From NCBI GenBank assembly GCA_048268105.1, contig JBLWWH010000013.1, forward strand, positions 1 through 64,000: a DNA stretch of 64,000 nucleotides, read 5' to 3'. The stretch is from Profundicola sp048268105 (GTDB lineage: Bacteria; Bacteroidota; Bacteroidia; Flavobacteriales; Weeksellaceae). Positions 23,759 through 33,532 of the stretch are shown one piece after another; the stretch's first letter is position 1, and the number at the start of each line of letters is the position of its first letter. Made by a program: the position numbers and the translations under genes. A model generated the notes under the pieces. It made no database searches, was not told where the DNA came from, and saw only the letters and a program-made list of their open reading frames with translations.

Positions 23759-25432
23759 TCAACTTAAACCTGTAATCACACCATCATCATCTATATCCAT
23801 TCCTTCAGCGGCTGGAGTAGAAGGTAGGCCGGGCATTCTCATCGCATCACCTAACATAGGGATAATGAATCCAGCACCCGAAGCAATCTCGAAATCGCGA
23901 ACAATTACCGAAAATCCGCTTGGGCGGCCTAGTTTATTGTCATCATCACTCAATGATTTTGGCGTTTTTACCATACAAACCGGTAATTTATCAAAGCCTT
24001 TCTTTTCTAGATCTTTCATTACTCGCTTGGCTTTGGCTAAAAAGTTAACTTTCTCAGCTCCATAGATTTCTTTGGCAATAATTTCTATTTTCTCTTGAAT
24101 TCCTGCAGCGTGATTATATAACGGAATGAAATTCGTTTCATTAGCATCGGCGATTTCAGCCACAGCTTGAGCTAATTCTTCTGCACCCTTTCCACCCTCG
24201 GCAAAAGCTTTAGATACAACAGCTTTAATACCTTTCTTTGCGCATTTAGAGATGATAAACTCTATTTCTTCATCACTGTCATTTGGGAAATAATTGATAG
24301 CAACTACAGGAGTAATATTAAACTTCAGGACGTTTTCTATATGTTTTTCTAAATTTGGGAAACCTGCTTTTAATTTCTCTATATCTGGTTTTTGTAAGTC
24401 ATTTTTATGTGCACCACCATGATGTCTTAAAGCTCTAACGGTTGCCACCACAACAGCAACATCCGGAGATAATCCGCCAGCAACACATTTTATGTTTAAG
24501 AATTTTTCTGCTCCTAAATCTGCTCCAAATCCGGCCTCTGTCACTACATACTCCGAAAGAGATAAGCCCATTTTGCTAGCAATTATCGTATTGGTTCCTT
24601 GTGCAATACTCGCAAAAGGTCCACCATGAATTATGGCTGGGTTTCCTTCTAAGGTTTGAACTAAATTTGGCTTAATAGCTTCTTTTAATAAAATAGCCAT
24701 CGCACCCACAACTTTTAAGTCTTTTGCATATACAGGCGTTCCATCGAATTTATCTGCGACATAAATTCTCCCTAACCTCTCTTTTAAATCAGAAAAGTTT
24801 TCTGATAGACATAAAATAGCCATGATTTCAGAGGCAGGTGTAATATTAAATCCATCTTGACGAACCACTCCGTTTTTAAATCCCACGCCTACAATAACTT
24901 CGCGTAGCGATCTATCATTCATATCCATCACTCGCTTCCATGTAACCGTGTTTGGGTTTATACCAAGTGATTTAGTTCTACTTTGAATATTGTTATCAAT
25001 CGCTGCCGATAATAAATTATTCGCTTTTTCAACGGCATTAAAGTCTCCTGTAAAATGTAGATTAATATCTTCCATCGGGATAACTTGGGAATAACCACCA
25101 CCTGCAGCTCCACCTTTAATTCCAAAAACAGGTCCTAAAGAAGGTTCTCGAATTACCGCTGTAGCTTGTTTTCCGATTTTGTTTAAACCATCAACCAGCC
25201 CAATGCTCACGGTGGTTTTACCTTCACCAGCAGGTGTGGGCGTTATGGCCGTCACCAAAACCAATTTATTTTTCTTGATCTTCTCTGGATTGATATAACT
25301 TAAAGGAATTTTAGCCTTTCCTTTTCCATATAATTCTAAATCATTTTTATCGATGCCCAATTTTTTGGCAATCTTGGTGATTTTCTTTGGTTTCACAGCG
25401 TTTGCTATCTCTAAATCTGTTGGAAATGCCAT
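23759..25432 (-). CDS. fhs: Formate-tetrahydrofolate ligase
   Basis: 557 residues, full length for the family. It makes 10-formyl-THF from formate, THF and ATP in one-carbon metabolism. The phosphate-binding loop TPTPAGEGKTT lies at 65-75, followed by VIREPSLGPVFGIKGGAAGG, which is a hallmark of this enzyme. Later segments (VVATVRALRHHGGA, PSGFSVIVRDFEIASGAGF) are also family signatures. Single minus-strand gene in the cytosol; the start at 25432 gives MAFPTDLEIA. No riboswitch or operon partner was seen. Confidence 0.97.
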   Translation of the reverse strand: MAFPTDLEIANAVKPKKITKIAKKLGIDKNDLELYGKGKAKIPLSYINPEKIKKNKLVLVTAITPTPAGEGKTTVSIGLVDGLNKIGKQATAVIREPSLGPVFGIKGGAAGGGYSQVIPMEDINLHFTGDFNAVEKANNLLSAAIDNNIQSRTKSLGINPNTVTWKRVMDMNDRSLREVIVGVGFKNGVVRQDGFNITPASEIMAILCLSENFSDLKERLGRIYVADKFDGTPVYAKDLKVVGAMAILLKEAIKPNLVQTLEGNPAIIHGGPFASIAQGTNTIIASKMGLSLSEYVVTEAGFGADLGAEKFLNIKCVAGGLSPDVAVVVATVRALRHHGGAHKNDLQKPDIEKLKAGFPNLEKHIENVLKFNITPVVAINYFPNDSDEEIEFIISKCAKKGIKAVVSKAFAEGGKGAEELAQAVAEIADANETNFIPLYNHAAGIQEKIEIIAKEIYGAEKVNFLAKAKRVMKDLEKKGFDKLPVCMVKTPKSLSDDDNKLGRPSGFSVIVRDFEIASGAGFIIPMLGDAMRMPGLPSTPAAEGMDIDDDGVITGLS

Positions 25433-25591
25433 ATCTAATTATTTCTAAGGATTATGATATAAAGATAAACCTATCCCACCAAAATACTTTCAATTGAGGC
25501 GCTGATTTAAGTCACATCCTACCACTTTTTATCAGTATATTCCATGGAATACAGTTGGGTACTTAAGAAATAGCTTTTTGCTAAATTCAAT

Positions 25592-25620
25592 AAAAAAAAC
25601 CCTGGAAAGAATACAGGGCT
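25592..25620 (-). terminator. Possible terminator of the aldo/keto reductase gene
   Basis: Short stem CCCTG (25600-25604) / CAGGG (25614-25618) beside an A-run at 25592-25598, which is a U-tract on the minus strand. Confidence 0.5.
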
Positions 25621-25671
25621 ATAAATTTTTTAAAACTTATTTTCACTATAAATTATATGCATAGTGCGGCT

Positions 25672-26628
25672 TCATTTCCCCCAAATATCATCTAGGGTGT
25701 AAGGTGATTCTCCACCACAAAAGAAAGTAGCATCCACATATCTGAAACCTTTTTCTAAAGTAGAAATAGCGTCCATATGATCTTCTGTCAATTCTAAACT
25801 CATAGATTTGAAGTTTTCTTCTTGTCTTGTTGCATTAGAGGATTTAGGAACTGCTACAATTCCACGTGGTCTTAACCATGCTAATAAAACATGCGAAACT
25901 GGAGCATTTAATTCCTCTGCAATTTTCACTAAAGTTTCATTTTGCATCATACTAGGAATTCCTCTTTTTTCCATCTTTTCATTGACTAGATCACCAGATC
26001 CGATAGGTTTATAGGCTGTAATGAAGTAGCCTGTGCTATCGGCATGCTCCTTTTGTTCATTTTGCTGTAGATAAGGATGAACCTCAAACTGGTTCATTTC
26101 TGGAACTTCTCCTGTATCGGCAATAATTTGGTTAATTTGCGCCACATTGAAGTTAGAAACACCCACATGTTTTGCTAAACCATTTTCTTTTACTTTTAGC
26201 ATTCCTGCCCACGTTTCACTTAGGCTAATTTCTCCTGGCTTGTAAAAATTTTCTGCTTTATCAGGGAATTCATGACCATGTTTAACAGCCATTGGCCAGT
26301 GGATAAGATATAAGTCTAAATAATCTAGTTGTAAGTTTTTTAGTGTGTGTTTTATGGCAGGTTCTACCTCATGTTCTTGGTGTGAATCATTCCAAAGTTT
26401 GGAGGTGATCCATAATTCTTCGCGGGTAACTTCGCCTTCTGCCATGGCGTCCGCTAAGGCTTGTCCGATTTCTGCCTCATTGCCGTAATTATGTGCACAA
26501 TCAAAATGACGATATCCAATTTTAATGGCCGAACGAATTCCCTCGTAAACTCTTCCCTCATCGGTTTTGTAGGTTCCTAAACCAAGCATTGGAATTTTAT
26601 CTCCATTTTTAAAAGTCAAATATTTCAT
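25672..26628 (-). CDS. Aldo/keto reductase
   Basis: 318 residues of the AKR superfamily: (alpha/beta)8 barrel enzymes that reduce carbonyls with NADPH. The catalytic tetrad is complete: Asp43 and Tyr48 (HFDCAHNYG), Lys77 (ITSKLWN) and His110 (LIHWP). The signature VGVSNFN and the cofactor-binding IVAVPKSSN segment are present. The substrate is unknown; the start GLGTYK region and length are like those of aldose/alcohol dehydrogenase members. Single gene, minus strand. Confidence 0.95.
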   Translation of the reverse strand: MKYLTFKNGDKIPMLGLGTYKTDEGRVYEGIRSAIKIGYRHFDCAHNYGNEAEIGQALADAMAEGEVTREELWITSKLWNDSHQEHEVEPAIKHTLKNLQLDYLDLYLIHWPMAVKHGHEFPDKAENFYKPGEISLSETWAGMLKVKENGLAKHVGVSNFNVAQINQIIADTGEVPEMNQFEVHPYLQQNEQKEHADSTGYFITAYKPIGSGDLVNEKMEKRGIPSMMQNETLVKIAEELNAPVSHVLLAWLRPRGIVAVPKSSNATRQEENFKSMSLELTEDHMDAISTLEKGFRYVDATFFCGGESPYTLDDIWGK

Positions 26629-26714
26629 GTTGTTATAAATTTAAGTTCATAGGCAGCTAATTTCTTGCCAAGTTTCGCCTAAGGCTAAGGAGAGAGCTCT
26701 AGCCCAGATTGTAT

Positions 26715-26820
26715 TGGAAATCCTTTCTTTGCCAACAAGTTACAAAATACAACGACAAAGAGCGACCTAAGGAAGCTCCTTTGGCTAGATATTTTTGTCT
26801 TGTTGGCAGAGAAAGATTGA
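26715..26820 (+). repeat. Dispersed 105-bp repeat, copy 1
   Basis: Shares ordered blocks with the reverse complement of 35579-35682: GGAAATCCTTTCT, GCCAACAAG, AAGCGACC or AGAGCGACC, AGGAAGCTCCTTTG, TCTTGTTGGCA and AGAAAGATTG. The outer parts (GCCAACAAG and CTTGTTGGC) are inverted repeats, so the unit can fold. It lies in the 362-base gap between the aldo/keto reductase and Xaa-Pro aminopeptidase genes, which otherwise holds nothing recognised. Confidence 0.75.
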
Positions 26821-26990
26821 AAAGGAAAGCAGGAAATGGCTCCAAAAAAAGATATCCAAATTTTTAACCTGTTTAGCGTCATAACTTTCAAATTTTAGTG
26901 GATAATTCTCTTATTTTGGATAGGTCTTTGTAGCTTTATAGCTTATAATTTTCTCTGTCGAGAAAGCGAAAAAAGTAAATAAATAGTTTT

Positions 26991-28766
26991 ATGACGATAC
27001 AAGATAAAATTGGGGCATTAAGAAACGAAATGTCTAATGAAGGAATCGATGCATTTATTGTTTATTCCGCCGACCCACACATGAGTGAATATTTGCCAGA
27101 GGAGTGGTTGGAGCGCGAATGGATTTCTGGATTCACAGGTTCTGCCGGATTTGTGGTTTTTACGAAGGATAAGGCAGGTTTATGGACAGATTCTAGGTAT
27201 TTTGTTCAAGCTCCAACAGAATTGAAAGGTAGTGGAATTGATTTGATGAAAGACGGCGAGGAAGGAACGCCAAATTATAATGATTGGATTATTGAGCAGA
27301 TTCCGGCAGGTGGAAAAGTGGGGGTTAATGCTTTGGCAACAGCCCATAATAACTGGAAATCTTTGCAAGAAAAATTTGCAGAAAATGATATTCAGTTGGT
27401 AGATCAAGCTCTATTGAAGAATATTTGGAAGAATAGAAGCGAGGGGGGAGAAGTTGCACCTATTTTTATCCATCCCTTAAAATTGGCTGGTAAATCTGTA
27501 GAGGATAAATTAGCTGATATTCGTGAGGAAATGAAGAAATATAAAGCATCGCAACATATCATTACGGCTTTGGATGATGTGGCATGGACCCTGAATTTGC
27601 GTGGTGCTGATGTTGATTATAATCCTGTTTTCTTAGGTTATATTGTGGTAAGTGAAGTGAGTGCTACCTTATATGTAGATGAAAATAAAATCGATGATAA
27701 TGTTCGCCAACATTTGTCGGATGCCAAAGTTTCGGTAAAAACATATGAAACGTTTTTTGATGATTTGAAGTCCATGAAAGATGAAACCATATTGGTTTCT
27801 GCCACAAGTAATCAATCGATTTTTGATGCGATTGAAAAGAATAATACAGTAGTTGAGAAGGCGACGCCTGGAAATTTAATGAAAGCCATTAAAAATGAGG
27901 CTGAGTTAGAAGGTTTCAGAAAAGTAATGGTTCGCGATGGTGTTGCTATGGTGAATTTCTTGTATTGGTTGAAGCACGAAGGTTGCAAGCAAAACTTAAG
28001 CGAATACGAAGTTGGGTTAAAATTACGCGAGTTTAGAGCAAAAGGAGAAAACTTTGTTGGAGAAAGCTTTGGTAGCATCATTGGATATCAAGGAAACGGA
28101 GCAATAGTGCATTATTCTGCTACCAAAGAAGGTTCTAAAACGATCAAACCAGAAGGAAGTATTTTATTGGATTCCGGTGGTCAGTATAAAGAAGGTACAA
28201 CCGATATTACTCGTGTTTTGGTATTAGGTGACGTAACCCAGGACTTTAAACAAAACTGTACCCTTGTGTTACAAGGAATGATCGACTTATCCTTAGCTAA
28301 ATTCCCAAAAGGTACTAGAGGAGTGCAATTAGATGCGATTGCCCGAATGCCGCTTTGGTTAGATTCAAAAGATTTTGGACATGGAACGGGGCATGGTGTA
28401 GGTAGTTTTATGAACGTACACGAAGGACCACAGAATATTCGAAAGGACATGAACGATCAGCCACTCATTCCAGGAATGGTCTTGTCTAATGAGCCAGGGT
28501 TCTATGTTGAGAACAAATATGGAATTCGTCATGAAAATTTGGTGGCAGTAAAGGTAGTAGAAAAAACTGATTTTGGAACTTTCTACAATTTCGAAACTTT
28601 AACGATTTGTCCCTTCTTTAAAGATTCTATCGTTCCTGAAATGCTTTCGCAAGAACAAAAAGATTGGTTGAATGACTATCATGCATTTTGTAAAGAAAAA
28701 TTAGCTCCACATTTAGAAGGAGAAGTTAAAGAATGGTTCTTAGAAATTGTAAAAGCTATCTCATAG
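26991..28766 (+). CDS. Xaa-Pro aminopeptidase (M24)
   Basis: 591 residues. Two N-terminal creatinase-like domains (1-310) precede the pita-bread catalytic domain. The five metal ligands are in place: Asp394 (LLDSGG), Asp405 (TDITR), His468 (GHGTGHGVG), Glu501 (NEPGFY) and Glu515 (RHENLV). It removes N-terminal residues ahead of proline from peptides, in the cytosol (no signal peptide). The C-terminal extension (about 540-591) is the one found in the eukaryotic-like, three-domain aminopeptidase P. Single gene with a terminator downstream. Confidence 0.96.
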   Translation: MTIQDKIGALRNEMSNEGIDAFIVYSADPHMSEYLPEEWLEREWISGFTGSAGFVVFTKDKAGLWTDSRYFVQAPTELKGSGIDLMKDGEEGTPNYNDWIIEQIPAGGKVGVNALATAHNNWKSLQEKFAENDIQLVDQALLKNIWKNRSEGGEVAPIFIHPLKLAGKSVEDKLADIREEMKKYKASQHIITALDDVAWTLNLRGADVDYNPVFLGYIVVSEVSATLYVDENKIDDNVRQHLSDAKVSVKTYETFFDDLKSMKDETILVSATSNQSIFDAIEKNNTVVEKATPGNLMKAIKNEAELEGFRKVMVRDGVAMVNFLYWLKHEGCKQNLSEYEVGLKLREFRAKGENFVGESFGSIIGYQGNGAIVHYSATKEGSKTIKPEGSILLDSGGQYKEGTTDITRVLVLGDVTQDFKQNCTLVLQGMIDLSLAKFPKGTRGVQLDAIARMPLWLDSKDFGHGTGHGVGSFMNVHEGPQNIRKDMNDQPLIPGMVLSNEPGFYVENKYGIRHENLVAVKVVEKTDFGTFYNFETLTICPFFKDSIVPEMLSQEQKDWLNDYHAFCKEKLAPHLEGEVKEWFLEIVKAIS

Positions 28767-28783
28767 CCTTATTAATAAAATTA

Positions 28784-28819
28784 AAATTCCCATGCTTCTC
28801 TGAGCTATGGGAATTTTTT
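28784..28819 (+). terminator. Terminator after the Xaa-Pro aminopeptidase gene
   Basis: Stem AAATTCCCAT (28784-28793) with ATGGGAATTT (28807-28816) and a T-run. Confidence 0.85.
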
Positions 28820-28958
28820 ATTTCATTAAAACTTAATTCGACTACAATACATTAATTTTCAGTCGAAAGCTGAATAGGTAGGGACAAAATGTATTTTCTA
28901 CACTTAATACTCATAACAAATTGGTATTTTTACGCTTTCAACTTGTCATTTTATAATT

Positions 28959-29573
28959 ATGCATATAGCTATTTCAGGGAATATTGGAGCAGGAAAAACT
29001 ACCTTAACCAAGCTTTTAGCAAAACATTTTAATTGGACTCCTCAGTTTGAGGATGTGGATAGAAATCCTTATTTAGATGATTTTTATAACAACATGGAAC
29101 AATGGGCATTTCAACTTCAGATTTATTTTTTAGGAAGTCGATTTGGTCAAGTAAAAGAGATCAGAGAAAGTGGAAAGAACATTATACAAGATAGAACCAT
29201 TCATGAAGATGCGCATATTTTCGCAAGTAACTTGCATGATATGGGCTTGCTAATGACGCGTGACTATGATAATTATCTTACCGTTTTTAATTTAATGAAT
29301 TCCTTTGTTCAAGCGCCGGATTTATTAATTCATCTGGATGCAAATATTTCAACTTTGGTGAAACAAATTCACATGAGAGGTAGAGATTACGAAAGTAGCA
29401 TTAGTATCGATTATCTTAACCGACTTAATGATAAATACGAAACTTGGATTAATTCTTATGAGGAAGGTAAAAAATTGATTATCAATGTAGATAATTTAGA
29501 TTTTGTGAATAATCCAGAGGACCTAGGAAGTATTATTGAAAAAGTAGAGGCAGAGATCAACGGATTATTCTAA
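28959..29573 (+). CDS. Deoxynucleoside kinase
   Basis: 204 residues of the dCK/dGK family, which phosphorylates deoxynucleosides for dNTP salvage with ATP. The P-loop GNIGAGKT is at 7-14; the ERS/DRS-like catalytic motif reads QDRTIHED; and the LID arginine segment is HMRGRDYESSI. The base preference (dA, dG or dC) cannot be told. It is followed after 19 bases by the esterase gene, so the two may be co-transcribed; transcription probably continues to the aminopeptidase at 30740. Confidence 0.93.
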   Translation: MHIAISGNIGAGKTTLTKLLAKHFNWTPQFEDVDRNPYLDDFYNNMEQWAFQLQIYFLGSRFGQVKEIRESGKNIIQDRTIHEDAHIFASNLHDMGLLMTRDYDNYLTVFNLMNSFVQAPDLLIHLDANISTLVKQIHMRGRDYESSISIDYLNRLNDKYETWINSYEEGKKLIINVDNLDFVNNPEDLGSIIEKVEAEINGLF

Positions 29574-29592
29574 ATCCTCTAAAGCAAAACCT

Positions 29593-30762
29593 ATGAGCCA
29601 AGAGGATTCAAGCAATCTAGGAGAATATATAGAATTTAAACTTACGAGTAAGGTCGATGATCATCGTCCGATCTATATTACTGGAAATTTCAATAATTGG
29701 AATCCAAGAGATGCTAGATATAAGATGACACGTAATGAGGATTCAAGTTATGAAATAAAGATTCCAGTTCATGAAACTTTTCCTAGCCAATTGGAATATA
29801 AATATACCAAAGGTGGTTGGGAAAATGTTGAGATTGATAAGTTTGGTAATATTATTAAAAACCGTGCTGCCGATATTAATCAGACAAGGAGTTTGCATGA
29901 TCACATAGCTTTGTTCAGGGAGAATTGGGCACCGTATAAAGAAAAATTCTTTCCTATCGTTGAGCTCATATCCGACCATTTTGAGATTCCACAGTTGGAT
30001 AGAACTCGACGAGTTTGGGCTTTGTTGCCTTATAATTATTACGAAACTCAGAAATCCTATCCCGTTCTATATCTGCAAGATGCTCAAAACTTATTTGCGG
30101 AAGGTTCGGAATATGGAAACTGGGAAATCGACAAAAAGCTATCTATTCTTGCCGAATATGGTAGAGGAGAAGTGATCATAATTGCGGTGGAACATGGGGG
30201 CGAAAATAGAATGAAAGAATATATGTTTGAGACCAACAGTTTGGTGCTTCAGGGTGATGGCAAAAAGTATATTCGTTTTATTACCGATACATTAAAGCCT
30301 TTTATAGACAATAAATATAGGACCTTAAAAGACAGAGATAATACCGGCATTGGTGGTAGCTCTCTTGGAGGATTAATCAGCATTTATGGAGGCTTTCTAT
30401 ATCCAGAAGTTTATAGTAAATTAATGATTTTTTCTCCTTCACTTTGGGCTGTTCCTAAAATTAATTTCCCAATGCTTAAGTTTTATAATCCCTTTAAAAT
30501 AAAGGTATATTTATACGGTGGTGAAAAGGAAGGCTCTCAAATGATTGAGAAAATGCGGTCATTTAAGAAATTAATGGACAATTATGACGATGATAAAGAA
30601 AAGGATTTAGAGTTTAGAATAAGTGTCAACCCCGAGGGGGAACATGCAGAATTTTACTGGTCCCAAGAATTCCCGAAAGCTATAGAATGGTTATATTATG
30701 ATACCTTAGATGACCCATTTATAATTAAAGAAGAACAAAATGAATCCAATACAACAAATTAA
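29593..30762 (+). CDS. Esterase with N-terminal glycogen-binding-like domain
   Basis: 389 residues. The N-terminal 90 residues (YITGNFNNWNPRD...) match the CBM48/AMPK-beta-like immunoglobulin domain that binds alpha-glucans. The rest is an esterase-D type alpha/beta hydrolase with nucleophile Ser257 in GSSLGG and a likely His in GEHAEFYW. It has no signal peptide, so it should be cytosolic. A carbohydrate-ester or glucan-linked role is possible but inferred. The 3' end overlaps the next gene's start by 23 bases. Confidence 0.88.
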   Translation: MSQEDSSNLGEYIEFKLTSKVDDHRPIYITGNFNNWNPRDARYKMTRNEDSSYEIKIPVHETFPSQLEYKYTKGGWENVEIDKFGNIIKNRAADINQTRSLHDHIALFRENWAPYKEKFFPIVELISDHFEIPQLDRTRRVWALLPYNYYETQKSYPVLYLQDAQNLFAEGSEYGNWEIDKKLSILAEYGRGEVIIIAVEHGGENRMKEYMFETNSLVLQGDGKKYIRFITDTLKPFIDNKYRTLKDRDNTGIGGSSLGGLISIYGGFLYPEVYSKLMIFSPSLWAVPKINFPMLKFYNPFKIKVYLYGGEKEGSQMIEKMRSFKKLMDNYDDDKEKDLEFRISVNPEGEHAEFYWSQEFPKAIEWLYYDTLDDPFIIKEEQNESNTTN

Positions 30763-32164
30763 ATCTTACGATTTCAATCAAACGAGCATAGTTTTCGTTA
30801 CTAATGATGATAAAAATAAAGTAGCCGAAACTTATGATTTGAAGATTCCATTTTTTAAGGCAAAAAAGAATGAAACTCAATTGATCGAAAAAAACTCGAA
30901 CATGTGTTTCTTGGTCGGCTTAGAGGAAGAAAAAGGTTTAAGTGAACTTAAAAACATAGCCAAAAAATTCTCTCACTTAAATAAAGAGAATATATTAGAA
31001 GAAAACATTAGTATCATATTCCCCGAAAGCTTTAATGATCAGCAAATTAAACATTTAATGATAGGTTTGTTCGAAGGGACTTATAAAATTAATGTAGGAA
31101 AAGATGATAAGAACTTCGCGCTTTGGAATGAGAAGGTTGTTATGTCTCTATTTCAACATAATTCAGAATTTGAGTTAGATGCCATAGGCTTGGAAGCTCG
31201 TTATTTGGTAGAAGGTAAATTTATGGGAATGGACTTACTCAACCTTCCACCTAATCAAAAAAATTCTGAGATTTTAGCAGAATTCGTAACTGAATTTGCT
31301 GAGAATTTAGGATTAGAACTCACTGTTTTAAACAAGAAAGAATGCAAAAAGGAGGGTCTTACTTCTTTCTTGTCAGTTAATCAGGGGAGCGCATATGAAC
31401 CCGCTTTTATAATCTTAGAATATCGACCCAAAAATGCCGAGAAAACTATTGGAATTGTAGGAAAATGCATCACTTTCGATACAGGAGGAATTTCGATTAA
31501 ACCTTCTGACAACATGCACTATATGAAAAGTGACATGGGCGGAGCCACTACTGTCTTAGGAACTTTATTGACGGCTGTAAAGCTTCAATTAAATCAAAAC
31601 ATTATCGCCATTTTACCTGCAACCGATAATGCGGTGGATAAAAATTCTTATTTGCCAGGAGATGTTATTAATTCTTATGCAGGAAAAACCATAGAGGTTA
31701 TTAACACAGATGCCGAAGGTAGAATGACCTTGGCAGATGGCTTGGCTTATATGAATGATAAATATAATCCAGATGTCCTCTTAGACATTGCTACCTTAAC
31801 GGGGAGCGCTGTTAGAACATTGGGTTACAAAGCGGCAGCAATGCTTACGGTAAGTGATGAAATAAGCGAAACGCTATCTAAATTGGGTAATGAAATCGGA
31901 GAAAAAGTTTGGCGTTTACCTCTATGGGATGAATATTTAGAAGACCTAAAATCAGATGTCGCAGACCTTAAACACATTAGTCTGGCACCTTTATCAGACG
32001 TAATTTATGCAGCTAAATTCTTAGAACAGTTCACCAACGAACATCCTAATTGGGTTCATTTAGACATTGCAGGCGTTGCTTTTGGCAAAAATGATTACTC
32101 AAAAGATAAAAGTGCTACAGGTTATGGGGTGGAATTATTAATTAATTTTATCAAAAGTAGGTAA
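30740..32164 (+). CDS. Leucyl aminopeptidase (M17)
   Basis: 474 residues. The C-terminal catalytic domain carries the family signature NTDAEGRMTLADGL (from residue 322), the GKCITFDTGGISIKP segment with metal-binding Asp, and KSDMGGA. It hydrolyses N-terminal residues of peptides with two metal ions, usually as a hexamer in the cytosol. The start overlaps the esterase gene by 23 bases, which suggests translational coupling. Its N-terminal domain is less conserved, as is normal. Confidence 0.95.
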   Translation: MNPIQQIKSYDFNQTSIVFVTNDDKNKVAETYDLKIPFFKAKKNETQLIEKNSNMCFLVGLEEEKGLSELKNIAKKFSHLNKENILEENISIIFPESFNDQQIKHLMIGLFEGTYKINVGKDDKNFALWNEKVVMSLFQHNSEFELDAIGLEARYLVEGKFMGMDLLNLPPNQKNSEILAEFVTEFAENLGLELTVLNKKECKKEGLTSFLSVNQGSAYEPAFIILEYRPKNAEKTIGIVGKCITFDTGGISIKPSDNMHYMKSDMGGATTVLGTLLTAVKLQLNQNIIAILPATDNAVDKNSYLPGDVINSYAGKTIEVINTDAEGRMTLADGLAYMNDKYNPDVLLDIATLTGSAVRTLGYKAAAMLTVSDEISETLSKLGNEIGEKVWRLPLWDEYLEDLKSDVADLKHISLAPLSDVIYAAKFLEQFTNEHPNWVHLDIAGVAFGKNDYSKDKSATGYGVELLINFIKSR

Positions 32165-32213
32165 GAGAACTTAGCCTTTATTTTTTGATAATTTGAATCA
32201 AAAACAAAAGAAG

Positions 32214-32247
32214 TCATATGGAGCTGAAGCTTCATATGATTTTTTTA
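32214..32247 (+). terminator. Terminator after the leucyl aminopeptidase gene
   Basis: Stem TCATATGGAGCT / AGCTTCATATGA (one mismatch) ending in seven T, 50 bases past the stop codon. Confidence 0.75.
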
Positions 32248-32318
32248 TTACATTTAATTTATACATCATCCTAAATAATTAAAGTTTTTAAACTAAATTA
32301 GAAGAATAATTTAATTTT

Positions 32319-33104
32319 ATGAAAAAGACTTACTTTTTAATTTTATCGCTATCCTTGTTGTTTTTAGCTGCTTGTTCGGGAACTCAAAAATTAGAATCCG
32401 AAAATTACGAAACCAAAACTTATGACTTAGAAGCATTTAATGCCATCTCCATTGGGGAAGGAATTGAGGTTATTCTACATAAATCATTTGAGCACAGAGC
32501 TGATGCTTCTAGCAACTTTATGGATTATCTAAAGCTTAGAGTAGGAGATGATGGGGTTTTAAACATTAATTTTGATAAACCATTTAACACGATATTAAAG
32601 AAAAACAAAACGCGGATAGAAGTGTGGGGAGCAGATATTTCTAAATTCAAAGCTTCTAGTTCTGCACAACTAAAGGTAGATGCTAACTTCGATGCGCCAG
32701 AACAGTTTATTTATGCCAGTTCATCTGGAAGTGTAGAGTATAATATGAATTGTGAAAAAATCAATATAGAAGTAAGCAGTTCAGGGGATTTTAAAGGAGG
32801 AATAAAAGCAAAAGAGGCTAATCTAAATGCAACATCTTCTGGTAATATTCGAATTAAAGGTAATGCTAAAACTGCCAATATCATGGCCTCTAGCTCCGGT
32901 AAAATTGATGGCAAGGCATTCACAGCAGATATAATAAACGCTGAAATTTCATCTTCAGGTGATGTAAAAATAGGCGTAGAGAAAGAGCTTAATGCGTCTG
33001 TATCCTCAAGTGGAGATTTGTTTTATAAGCCAAAAGGTAGTATTCAAATGAATATTGAGAAAAGCTCTGGAGGAAGGGTAAAAGAAATCAATGGTATTTT
33101 CTAA
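32319..33104 (+). CDS. GIN-domain (DUF2807) lipoprotein
   Basis: 261 residues with an SPII signal (lipobox LAAC, Cys19). The rest is a head GIN/DUF2807 beta-helix: repeated S-S-G/S-S-A motifs (SSSAQLKV, SSSGSVEY, SSSGDFKG, TSSGNIRI, SSSGKID, SSSGDV, SSSGDLFY) about 20 residues apart, one per helical turn. The family is common in Bacteroidota; its function is unknown, with a surface or periplasmic scaffold most likely. Single gene with a shared terminator downstream. Confidence 0.92.
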   Translation: MKKTYFLILSLSLLFLAACSGTQKLESENYETKTYDLEAFNAISIGEGIEVILHKSFEHRADASSNFMDYLKLRVGDDGVLNINFDKPFNTILKKNKTRIEVWGADISKFKASSSAQLKVDANFDAPEQFIYASSSGSVEYNMNCEKINIEVSSSGDFKGGIKAKEANLNATSSGNIRIKGNAKTANIMASSSGKIDGKAFTADIINAEISSSGDVKIGVEKELNASVSSSGDLFYKPKGSIQMNIEKSSGGRVKEINGIF

Positions 33105-33157
33105 ATCATGGTGGTTCTAAAAATTAATTCTTCAGACTTTAAATTTAAAGTATAGTG

Positions 33158-33189
33158 CAAAAAAAACAGCCTTTTCAGGCTGTTTTTTG
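33158..33189. terminator. Bidirectional terminator between convergent genes
   Basis: AAAAAACAGCCT-TTTC-AGGCTGTTTTTT forms a perfect stem with U-tracts in both directions, serving the GIN gene and the YtxH-like gene. Confidence 0.9.
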
Positions 33190-33208
33190 TTCTATTAAGA
33201 ATTTCATC

Positions 33209-33448
33209 TTAGTTAGCAGAAACGTCTTTTTTAAAGTCGTCTACTTTTTCCTCAACTGTACTTTTTGCTTGGTTAAATGTATCTTCTACTTTAGATTTGA
33301 TATCTTGACCAGCATCAGAAAATTTTCTTTTAGCATCGTTAATTTGTCCCTTTACATTAGATTGCTCTTCTGGTGTCATTTTTTTGTACTTCCAAAATGC
33401 CAAAGCTCCAATACCCAATAATGCTAATAATCCATTTCTTTTTTTCAT
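33209..33448 (-). CDS. YtxH-like small membrane-anchored protein
   Basis: 79 residues from the ATG at 33448 (MKKRNGLLALLGIGALAFW). The longer frame to 33496 adds 16 residues that would bury the natural start, so I prefer the internal one. One N-terminal membrane segment is followed by a charged helical tail of heptad-like K/E/D repeats (SNVKGQINDAKRKFSDAGQD). This is the YtxH/gas-vesicle-like layout, often linked to stress response. Function inferred from family resemblance only. Confidence 0.75.
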   Translation of the reverse strand: MKKRNGLLALLGIGALAFWKYKKMTPEEQSNVKGQINDAKRKFSDAGQDIKSKVEDTFNQAKSTVEEKVDDFKKDVSAN

Positions 33449-33532
33449 AATAATTATTTTTAGTTTAAAAAATCTTAGCTTATATATAGAAAACACTATG
33501 CCAAAAACAATTGAAAATCAAAAGATTTCGAC

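Noticed and set aside
25433..25560. Possible riboswitch upstream of fhs
   Set aside because: No conserved THF or other riboswitch motif could be recognised in the short leader.
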